From positions 1 to 11,624 of the forward strand of contig CALAOB010000005.1 of NCBI GenBank assembly GCA_937927445.1: a stretch of 11,624 nt of DNA, given 5' to 3'. Shown one piece after another: positions 5,711-11,624 of this stretch. The position numbers and the translations under genes were made by a program. The stretch's first letter is position 1. Each line of letters starts with the position of its first letter. Source of the DNA: an uncultured Oribacterium sp. (GTDB lineage: Bacteria > Bacillota > Clostridia > Lachnospirales > Lachnospiraceae). The notes under the pieces were generated by a model. The model saw nothing but the letters and a program-made list of their open reading frames with translations. It ran no database searches and was not told where the DNA came from.

Positions 5711-7884
5711 ATATAGTTGAAAAAATCACGCAGGAGCTTGGACTGAAGAGCTGGCAGACCGAGGCGGTGATCCGGCTGATCGATGAGGGGAATACGATTC
5801 CATTTATCGCACGTTACCGTAAGGAGGCGACGGGTGCGATGCACGATGACGTGCTTCGTGCCTTCGATGAGCGCCTGCGTTATCTTCGAAACCTGGAGGA
5901 GCGGAAGGAGACGATTCTCGCATCGATTGAGGAGCAGGGAAAGCTGACGGTTGCCCTCAGGAAGGAGATCGAGGAAGCGGAGACGGCGGTGAAGCTCGAG
6001 GATATCTACCGTCCGTATAAGCCGAAGCGCCGCACCCGTGCGATGATCGCCCGTGAGCGCGGGCTGGAGCCGCTGGCGCTGTATATTCTCTCGGGACAGG
6101 GGAAGGCAGCTGTTCCGGTGGAGGCGGAGAAGTATGTCGATGAAGCGCATGAAGTGCCGGATGTGAAGACGGCGATCCAGGGCGCAGAGGATATCATCGC
6201 AGAGACGATGTCCGACAGCGCGGCGCTTCGTGCGTGGATCCGCCGGAAGAGTGTGCAGGAGGGCTGCATCGTATCTGCGGCGCGGACGAAGCAGCAGGCG
6301 GCGGAGAACAGCGTATATGATAACTACTATGCCTATTCGGAGCCGGTTCGGAAGATCCCGGGGCACCGGGTGCTGGCGATGAATCGGGGCGAGAAGGAGA
6401 AAATCCTCAGTATAGGACTGGAAGTGCCGGAGGAGGAGATCCTCCGCTTCATGGCACAGAAGATGGGCGCAGACCAGCATCCATCGACTGCGGCGTATAT
6501 TCGCGCGGCCTGTGCGGATGCCTATAAGCGTCTGATCGCACCGTCCATCGAAACCGAAATCCGGAATGATCTGACGGATAAGGCGGAGGATGGGGCGATT
6601 CAGGTCTTTCGTGAGAATCTGCGGCAGCTTCTGATGCAGGCACCGCTCACGGGAAAGACGGTACTGGGCTGGGACCCGGCTTTCCGTACCGGCTGCAAGA
6701 TCGCAGTGGTGGATCCGACCGGAAAGGTGCTGGATACGACGGTGGTTTTCCCGACGGCACCGCAGAACCGTGTGGAGGAGGCGATGCGGACCATCGAAGC
6801 CCTGATCCGGAAGCATCATGTGGATGTGATTTCACTCGGCAACGGTACAGCCTCCCGTGAGTCAGAGCAGATCATCGCAGACTATATAAAGAAGGATCAT
6901 CTGCCGGTGCAGTATGTCATCGTGAACGAGGCGGGGGCGTCGGTCTATTCTGCGTCCGCACTTGCGACGGAGGAGTTCCCGAACTTCGATGTGGGGCAGC
7001 GCTCGGCGACCTCGATGGCGCGACGCCTGCAGGATCCGATGGCGGAGCTTGTGAAGATCGATCCGAAGTCGATCGGGGTCGGACAGTATCAGCATGATAT
7101 GAACCAGACGAAGCTGAGCGAGCAGCTGTCGAGTGTTGTCGAGGACAGTGTCAACAGCGTCGGTGTCGATGTGAACACTGCAAGTTTCGCGCTTCTGTCC
7201 TATGTGTCCGGCATCAATAAGACCATCGCACGGAACATCGTCGCGTATCGTGAGGAGAAGGGGGCCTTTACCTCCCGGAAGGAACTTCTCAAGGTGGCGA
7301 AGCTCGGCCCGAAGGCATACGAGCAGTGCGCCGGCTTCCTGCGGATACGAGATGGAAAGGAGGCGCTGGATAACACCGCTGTGCATCCGGAAAGCTATGC
7401 TGTCGCGAAGGCGCTTCTCACATCCATGGGCTATGCGGAGAAGGATCTGCAGGGCGGGAAGAATGCGCAGCTGGTGGCGAAGCTGCAGTCTGCGAAGGCC
7501 TCGATTCCGACACTGGCAGAGCAGCTGCAGGTCGGTGCCTTTACGCTCGAGGATATCGTGCAGGAGCTGATTCGCCCGGGACGTGACCCTCGGGAGGATG
7601 TACCGGCACCGGTGCTTCGCTCGGATGTGCTTGATTTCGATGATCTGAAGCCGGAGATGGAGCTCCAGGGCACCGTTCGAAATATCGTCGATTTCGGCGC
7701 GTTCGTCGATATCGGTGTACATCAGGATGGACTCGTGCATATCTCACAGCTCGCGGACCGATTTGTGAAGCATCCGCTCGACGTCGTAAAGGTCGGCGAC
7801 ATCGTCCGTGTCCGGGTGCTGTCGGTGGATAAGGCACGGAAAAAGATCTCCCTCACGATGAAGGGCGTAGATCAGCATCATTAA
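5707..7884 (+). CDS. tex: Tex-family RNA-binding transcription accessory protein
   Basis: A 725-residue protein of normal family length with the full domain order. These are an N-terminal helical Tex region (1 to about 200), a YqgF/RuvC-like domain starting at GKTVLGWDPAFRTG (316-329) with SLGNGTASRES, tandem helix-hairpin-helix motifs at about 489-555 (VNTASFALLSYVSGIN, then KLGPKAYEQCAGFLRI), and a C-terminal S1 RNA-binding domain at about 652-720 (GTVRNIVDFGAFVDIG, DGLVHISQL, ISLTMKG). Tex proteins bind nucleic acids and act with RNA polymerase and in RNA metabolism; the precise role in Clostridia is not settled. I chose ATG 5707, with AGGAGAGG (5690-5697) nine bases upstream and a start matching the family. 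The frame extends to ATG 5686 without a clear ribosome-binding site. A possible leader ORF overlaps its start. Confidence 0.94.
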   Translation: MNIVEKITQELGLKSWQTEAVIRLIDEGNTIPFIARYRKEATGAMHDDVLRAFDERLRYLRNLEERKETILASIEEQGKLTVALRKEIEEAETAVKLEDIYRPYKPKRRTRAMIARERGLEPLALYILSGQGKAAVPVEAEKYVDEAHEVPDVKTAIQGAEDIIAETMSDSAALRAWIRRKSVQEGCIVSAARTKQQAAENSVYDNYYAYSEPVRKIPGHRVLAMNRGEKEKILSIGLEVPEEEILRFMAQKMGADQHPSTAAYIRAACADAYKRLIAPSIETEIRNDLTDKAEDGAIQVFRENLRQLLMQAPLTGKTVLGWDPAFRTGCKIAVVDPTGKVLDTTVVFPTAPQNRVEEAMRTIEALIRKHHVDVISLGNGTASRESEQIIADYIKKDHLPVQYVIVNEAGASVYSASALATEEFPNFDVGQRSATSMARRLQDPMAELVKIDPKSIGVGQYQHDMNQTKLSEQLSSVVEDSVNSVGVDVNTASFALLSYVSGINKTIARNIVAYREEKGAFTSRKELLKVAKLGPKAYEQCAGFLRIRDGKEALDNTAVHPESYAVAKALLTSMGYAEKDLQGGKNAQLVAKLQSAKASIPTLAEQLQVGAFTLEDIVQELIRPGRDPREDVPAPVLRSDVLDFDDLKPEMELQGTVRNIVDFGAFVDIGVHQDGLVHISQLADRFVKHPLDVVKVGDIVRVRVLSVDKARKKISLTMKGVDQHH

Positions 7885-7889
7885 ATCGA

Positions 7890-7917
7890 TTGTAATAACA
7901 GTTATATGTGCTATAAT
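7890..7917 (+). promoter_or_regulatory. Promoter of the OPT transporter-PqqD operon
   Basis: TTGTAA (7890-7895), 16 bases, then consensus TATAAT (7912-7917) with an extended TGC before it. It lies just after the tex stop. The spacer holds the palindrome ATAACAGTTAT (7895-7905), 5-1-5, whose first ten bases also occur in the scfA leader. Confidence 0.72.
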
Positions 7918-7950
7918 TGTGCGTGATATTTTTTATTAGGGGGTTATCAA

Positions 7951-9870
7951 ATGGATAACAAAGAACAGTTCAAGCCATTTATCCCGGCGGAGAAGATCGT
8001 TCCTGAAATGACCGCTTTCTCGATCATTATGGGCGCCATTCTCGCCGTGATCTTTGGTGCAGCCAATGCTTACCTGGGATTACGAGTTGGTATGACCGTA
8101 TCCGCTTCGATCCCGGCAGCCGTTATCTCGATGGGTGTCATCCGTGTGATTCTGCATCGTGATTCTATTCTTGAGAACAACTTCGTTCAGACCGTAGGTT
8201 CCGCCGGTGAGTCACTGGCTGCCGGCGCGATCTTCACGCTTCCGGCGATGTTCCTGTGGGCGAAGGACGGTCTCATGGAGAAACCGAATCTCGTAGAGAT
8301 CATGATCATCTGCCTTGTCGGTGGTCTTCTCGGCGTATTCTTCATGGTACCGCTTCGTAATGCACTGATCGTAAAGGAGCATGGCACACTTCCGTATCCG
8401 GAGGGTCAGGCCTGTGCAGAGGTACTGCTTGCCGGCGAGGAGGGCGGTGATTCCGCTTCCGTCGTATTTGCAGGTCTCGGAATTTCTGCTGCTTTCAAGT
8501 TCATCATCGATGGTCTCGGCCTCGTTCCGAGCGAGATCAACACACCGAGTACCGGTCTCGGCAGCTTCAAGGGCCAGATAGGTACCCAGATCTACCCGGC
8601 GGTCTTCTCCGTAGGTTATATCTGCGGACCGAAGATTTCTTCGTATATGTTCTGCGGTGGTATCATCTCCTGGATGATGCTGATTCCGCTGATTGTTATG
8701 TTCGGCTCAGAGGCCGTACTCTACCCTGGCACAGCACCGATCGGTGAGATGTTTGCCAATGGTGGTGTAAGTGCCATCTGGGGCAGCTACATCCGTTACA
8801 TCGGTGCCGGTGCACTGGCGACCGGTGGTATCATTTCCCTCATCAAGTCCCTTCCGATGATCGTGACCACCTTCCGCGATTCCATGAAGGCACTCGCGGG
8901 TGGTCAGGGTGAAAGTGAGCTTCGTACAGACAAGAATATCAGTATGAAGGTCGTTGTAATCTGCCTTGCAGTTCTCATCGTCCTGACCGGCGTTCTCCCG
9001 CAGATTCCAGTTGGCGTCGGTGGTGCGCTGCTGATCGCCATCTTCGGCTTCTTCTTTGCAGCCGTTTCATCCCGCATGGTGGGTATCGTCGGTTCTTCCA
9101 ACAACCCGGTATCCGGCATGGCGATTGCGACCCTTCTGTTCTCCACGATCATTCTGAAGGCAACGGGCGCAGAGGGCGCAGCTGGTATGAAGGCAGCGAT
9201 TGCCATCGGTACGGTGATCTGTATCGTCGCAGCGATCGCCGGCGATACCTCACAGGATCTGAAGACCGGTTACCTTGTAGGTGCGACGCCGATCAAGCAG
9301 CAGTATGGTGAGATCATCGGTACCGTCGTATCGGCGATCGCCATCGGTGGTGTTCTCTATCTTCTCGATGCAGCCTGGGGCTTCGGCTCTGAGCAGCTCG
9401 GTGCACCGCAGGCGACCCTGATGAAGATGATCGTCGAGGGTGTTATGGGCGGCAAGCTTCCTTGGGGACTCGTTATCGTGGGTGTCGTTCTGGCCTGCGT
9501 TGTCGAGATTCTCGGCATCCCGGTTCTTCCGTTTGCAATCGGTGTTTACCTTCCGGTTCAGCTCAATGCCTGCATCATGATCGGTGGACTCGTTCGCCTT
9601 TATTTCGACCGTAAGAAGTATGCTTCCGAGCAGGAGCAGACCAGAGTGACCAACCGTGGCGTGCTTTACTGCTCCGGTATGATCGCTGGTGAGGGTCTCG
9701 TCGGCATCGTTCTCGCGATCCTTGCGGTCATCGGTGTATCCGATAAGATCAACATGGCCGGTGTACTGAACCTCAGCGCAGGCGCTGGCAACATCGCTTC
9801 AACGGTCGTATTTGCAGTGATGATTCTCCTTGTGTTCAAGTTCACACTTGGCGGCAGGAAGAACGCATAA
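7951..9870 (+). CDS. OPT-family oligopeptide transporter
   Basis: A 639-residue polytopic membrane protein with roughly 14-16 hydrophobic segments, matching the usual size of bacterial OPT proteins. Family motifs are NAYLGLRVGMTVSASIPAA (39-57), LPYPEGQACAEVL (147-159), GSSNNPVSGMAIATLL (381-396) and GDTSQDLKTGYLVGATP (431-447). OPT proteins are secondary carriers, usually proton-coupled, for small peptides or metal chelates; the substrate cannot be told from sequence. AGGGGG (7938-7943) lies seven bases before ATG 7951. It forms an operon with the PqqD-like gene ten bases downstream. Codon use is shifted to T-ending and C-ending codons compared with tex (more GTT, CTT, ATC), as is common for a well-expressed membrane protein. 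Confidence 0.93.
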   Translation: MDNKEQFKPFIPAEKIVPEMTAFSIIMGAILAVIFGAANAYLGLRVGMTVSASIPAAVISMGVIRVILHRDSILENNFVQTVGSAGESLAAGAIFTLPAMFLWAKDGLMEKPNLVEIMIICLVGGLLGVFFMVPLRNALIVKEHGTLPYPEGQACAEVLLAGEEGGDSASVVFAGLGISAAFKFIIDGLGLVPSEINTPSTGLGSFKGQIGTQIYPAVFSVGYICGPKISSYMFCGGIISWMMLIPLIVMFGSEAVLYPGTAPIGEMFANGGVSAIWGSYIRYIGAGALATGGIISLIKSLPMIVTTFRDSMKALAGGQGESELRTDKNISMKVVVICLAVLIVLTGVLPQIPVGVGGALLIAIFGFFFAAVSSRMVGIVGSSNNPVSGMAIATLLFSTIILKATGAEGAAGMKAAIAIGTVICIVAAIAGDTSQDLKTGYLVGATPIKQQYGEIIGTVVSAIAIGGVLYLLDAAWGFGSEQLGAPQATLMKMIVEGVMGGKLPWGLVIVGVVLACVVEILGIPVLPFAIGVYLPVQLNACIMIGGLVRLYFDRKKYASEQEQTRVTNRGVLYCSGMIAGEGLVGIVLAILAVIGVSDKINMAGVLNLSAGAGNIASTVVFAVMILLVFKFTLGGRKNA

Positions 9871-9880
9871 GGATTTCTCT

Positions 9881-10261
9881 ATGAGTAAAAAGCCGAAGCT
9901 TAGTAAAGACGAGACCATCGCACTGTATAACACTTATGTACCGGTGATCTCTCAGAAAATCAAAGAGTGGAAGGTGGGCGAGGATGGGCTCGTGACCCTC
10001 AGTATCGAAAATAAGGGCGCGATGAATACCATCATGCAGAAGCTCTTCCGGAAACCGCGCATCTCCTACGTCCATCTGGACGAGACGGGAAGCTATATCT
10101 GGCAGCAGCTGGATGGAAAAACGAACGTGGCCGGCATCGCCCAGGCGGTCCGTGCACACTTCGGAGAAAAGGCGGAGCCTCTCTATGAGCGCCTGCTGAA
10201 GTTCTTTGAAATCGTCGAAAGCTATGACTTTATCTTCTGGCTGAAGCCGAATGCGAGATAA
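9881..10261 (+). CDS. Stand-alone PqqD-like (RRE-type) protein
   Basis: A 126-residue soluble protein whose C-terminal ~100 residues match the PqqD fold: strands around VTLSIENKG (38-46) and YVHLDETGSYIWQQLDG (63-79), then the helical part VAGIAQAVRAHFG (83-95) and LLKFFEIVESYDFIFW (105-120). PqqD-like domains bind RiPP leader peptides, but many stand-alone members have no proven role. The gene begins ten bases after the OPT stop with a modest AAGGA (9869-9873) seven bases before the ATG, so it is almost certainly co-transcribed with the transporter. The charged N-terminal 27 residues (MSKKPKLSKDE...) are outside the domain. No radical SAM partner is adjacent. The nearest is scfB, which carries its own such domain. 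Confidence 0.85.
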   Translation: MSKKPKLSKDETIALYNTYVPVISQKIKEWKVGEDGLVTLSIENKGAMNTIMQKLFRKPRISYVHLDETGSYIWQQLDGKTNVAGIAQAVRAHFGEKAEPLYERLLKFFEIVESYDFIFWLKPNAR

Positions 10262-10277
10262 AACAGAATATGTTCTG

Positions 10278-10308
10278 AAGGCAGTGGAGGATACTCCGCT
10301 GCCTTTTT
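10278..10308 (+). terminator. Terminator of the OPT-PqqD operon
   Basis: GGCAGTGGAG (10280-10289) and CTCCGCTGCC (10294-10303) form a 10-bp stem with one G-U pair and a 4-nt loop, followed by T5 (10304-10308). Flanking AA/TT can extend the stem. Confidence 0.9.
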
Positions 10309-10379
10309 GCATATTAGAAAGACAGAAAATAGAAGCGATAGGACAGTCTAGTCAGGAATGACGGAGGGATGAAAGAACG

Positions 10380-10398
10380 CATCGCATCATCTGCGATG
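10380..10398. promoter_or_regulatory. 7-5-7 inverted repeat just upstream of the flavoprotein promoter
   Basis: CATCGCA (10380-10386), TCATC, TGCGATG (10392-10398) is a perfect inverted repeat ending two bases before the -35 box. No T tract follows, so it is not a terminator. It is positioned as an upstream activator or second repressor site. Confidence 0.45.
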
Positions 10399-10400
10399 TC

Positions 10401-10429
10401 TTGACAATCGATGGAAGCTTCATTATGAT
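10401..10429 (+). promoter_or_regulatory. Near-consensus sigma-A promoter of the flavoprotein gene
   Basis: TTGACA (10401-10406), exactly 17 bases, then TATGAT (10424-10429). It is the best promoter in the window, with transcription expected to start near 10436. Confidence 0.88.
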
Positions 10430-10434
10430 GATAA

Positions 10435-10452
10435 AGTTAAATAAATTTAACT
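10435..10452. promoter_or_regulatory. 18-bp perfect palindromic operator over the start site
   Basis: AGTTAAATAAATTTAACT is an 8-2-8 perfect inverted repeat that begins at the predicted transcription start. The size and AT-rich symmetric form resemble MarR/FabT-type operators, but the regulator is not in the window. A strong promoter followed at once by such a site is the classic layout of a repressed, inducible gene. Confidence 0.7.
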
Positions 10453-10482
10453 AAAATGTTTAAAATATTCATAGGAGAAGAG

Positions 10483-11535
10483 ATGAAACTGGGAACGAAA
10501 GAACTGTTGGTGCCGCTTTTACAGGGCGGAATGGGCGTCGGCGTGTCGCTGGGCGGACTCGCAGGCGCAGTAGCCCGCGAAGGAGCCATGGGCTGCATCA
10601 GCACGGCAGATGTCGGCTTCCGTGAGCCGGATTTCAGACAGCATCCGGAGGAGGCGAACCTGCGTGCGCTGGAGAAAGAAATCCGGAAGGCGAAGGACAT
10701 CGCCGGCGGGCACGGCCTCATCGCTATCAACGCGATGGTCGTGACGCGCCAGTTCGGGGATGCCATCCGGACAGCTGTAAAGGCAGGCATCGACGCCGTC
10801 ATCTGTGGCGCCGGGCTGCCACTCAACCTGCCGGAATTTGTGCCGGAGGGCACCGCACTGATCGCCCCGATCGTTTCAAGCGCGAAGGCAGCGACCGTCA
10901 TCATACGTATGTGGCAGCGAAAGTATAAGCGCTTCCCGGATTTTGTGGTCATGGAAGGATATAAAGCCGGCGGACATCTCGGCTTCGACCGTGCGGATCT
11001 GCAGGAAGGCAGATGCCGCAGAAATGAAGACATCATCCCGGAGGTGATTTTGGCACTGAAGCCATTCGAAGAAGCCGCAGGCCATCCGATCCCTGTGTTC
11101 GCTGCGGGCGGTATCTGGGACCACGACGATTTTCGGACAATGCAGGCGGCCGGCGCGGCTGGCGTACAGCTCGCCACCCGTTTCATCGGAAGCTATGAGT
11201 GCGACGCCTCCCAGGCCTATAAGGATGTCCTTCTGCATGCGAAGACGGAAGATCTCCGCATCATCCAGAGCCCCGTCGGTATGCCTGGCCGCGCTGTATA
11301 CACCCCGCTCCTCCAGCGGATGGAGGAGGAAGGCCGCGTCGCCCCGACCCACTGCTACCGCTGCATCTCTGTATGCAATCCGGCAGAAACGAAATACTGC
11401 ATCACACAGGCCCTCACAGACGCCGTACTCGGCGACGTAGAGCACGGCCTCTTCTTTGCCGGCGCCAACGTCGAACGCCTCACAAAGATGGAACACGTAA
11501 AAGACATCATTCAGGACGTAGCAGGAGAGCTGTAA
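10483..11535 (+). CDS. Nitronate monooxygenase / FabK-like FMN flavoprotein
   Basis: A 350-residue FMN TIM-barrel enzyme of the 2-nitropropane dioxygenase superfamily. It shows LLQGGMGVGVSLGGLAGAVA at the N terminus, EGYKAGGHLG (158-167) with His165 at the usual catalytic position, and the FMN-phosphate region FAAGGI (206-211) with AAGAAGVQLATRF (222-234). ATG 10483 follows AGGAG (10473-10477) by five bases. An upstream in-frame ATG at 10456 lacks a ribosome-binding site. Near the C terminus a Cys291-X2-Cys294-X3-Cys298-X7-Cys306 cluster (CYRCISVC...C) could bind metal or Fe-S, unlike classical fungal or Pseudomonas enzymes. Whether it oxidises nitronates or acts as an enoyl reductase-like enzyme is undecided. 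It is a single-gene unit under a strong, apparently repressible promoter, with no terminator before the structured sequence downstream. Confidence 0.85.
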   Translation: MKLGTKELLVPLLQGGMGVGVSLGGLAGAVAREGAMGCISTADVGFREPDFRQHPEEANLRALEKEIRKAKDIAGGHGLIAINAMVVTRQFGDAIRTAVKAGIDAVICGAGLPLNLPEFVPEGTALIAPIVSSAKAATVIIRMWQRKYKRFPDFVVMEGYKAGGHLGFDRADLQEGRCRRNEDIIPEVILALKPFEEAAGHPIPVFAAGGIWDHDDFRTMQAAGAAGVQLATRFIGSYECDASQAYKDVLLHAKTEDLRIIQSPVGMPGRAVYTPLLQRMEEEGRVAPTHCYRCISVCNPAETKYCITQALTDAVLGDVEHGLFFAGANVERLTKMEHVKDIIQDVAGEL

Positions 11536-11541
11536 GCCAGG

Positions 11542-11624
11542 GTGCCCGGAGGGGGCGGCAACGGAGGCCATACGGAGAGACCGTGTGAAATCAAGCCGGG
11601 TCCCCTTAGCGGCACTTGGTGTTA
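11542..11624 (+). mobile_element. Structured RNA sequence, possibly the 5' end of a group II intron
   Basis: Starting seven bases after the flavoprotein stop, the sequence becomes G-rich and strongly structured. CATACGG (11569-11575), AGAGA, CCGTGTG (11581-11587) is a perfect 7-bp hairpin with one T-G pair. GCCCGG (11544-11549) can pair with CCGGGT (11596-11601) to close a multi-helix junction. A start at GTGCC and the ..GGCGGCAACGGAGGCC.. and GGCACTTGGTGT stretches recall domain I of bacterial group II introns, but this is recollection only. The window ends before any diagnostic core. Confidence 0.5.

Noticed and set aside
5701..6819. Long minus-strand open frame opposite tex (372 codons), and similar ones opposite the decarboxylase and flavoprotein genes
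   Set aside because: They lie wholly antisense to well-recognised genes, show no family motifs, are rich in Arg/His/Leu as expected of shadow frames in this composition, and lack ribosome-binding sites.
10370..10405. 11-codon ORF (MKERIASSAMS) ahead of the flavoprotein promoter
   Set aside because: The purine run GGAGGG abuts the ATG with no spacing, and the frame runs through an inverted repeat and a promoter -35 box.
1..11624. CRISPR arrays, tRNA or rRNA genes, insertion sequences, phage genes
   Set aside because: I looked for spaced direct repeats, cloverleaf patterns with CCA-type ends, transposase frames and phage modules and saw none; a tool-based scan could still find something short.

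Overview
The window looks like a chromosomal segment of a Gram-positive anaerobe of the class Clostridia, most likely Lachnospiraceae. The reasons are the SCIFF/ranthipeptide pair (scfA-scfB), which is close to a hallmark of that class, strong purine-rich Shine-Dalgarno sites, sigma-A promoters with extended -10 elements, short hairpin-plus-T-tract terminators, and a typical clostridial set of neighbours. All genes I can support lie on the + strand. The genus assignment is inference.

Layout. Bases 1-52 are the 3' tip of a group II intron (end of domain V plus all of domain VI with a bulged A). Then come an SseB-family protein (208-984) and a family-6-type DNA glycosylase (1095-1598). Next is the RiPP locus: the 48-residue six-cysteine precursor scfA (1668-1814) with its own promoter and an operator-like palindrome, a hairpin terminator/attenuator, the radical SAM-SPASM maturase scfB (1931-3325), and an overlapping Orn/Lys/Arg decarboxylase-family gene (3312-4904) that ends at a terminator. 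A 77-residue two-helix membrane protein of unknown function (5143-5376) follows with its own promoter and terminator. tex (5707-7884) comes next, preceded by a possible 22-codon leader ORF whose stop overlaps the tex start. Then there is an OPT-family transporter (7951-9870) with a stand-alone PqqD-like protein (9881-10261) and a terminator, and finally a nitronate monooxygenase/FabK-like flavoprotein (10483-11535) behind a near-consensus promoter and an 18-bp palindrome. The last ~85 bases look like structured RNA, possibly the 5' part of another group II intron. The window may therefore end at intron copies on both sides.

How it works together. ScfB should bind the ScfA leader through its N-terminal PqqD-like domain and install one or more thioether crosslinks in the Cys-rich core. 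The internal terminator should let precursor transcripts exceed maturase transcripts. The most unusual points are a Gly at the ScfA position where the studied homologue has its acceptor Thr, the pairing of a peptide transporter with a stand-alone PqqD/RRE-like protein 6 kb downstream, and a 10-bp element shared by the scfA and OPT-pqqD promoters. I see no CRISPR array, tRNA, rRNA, insertion sequence or prophage genes.
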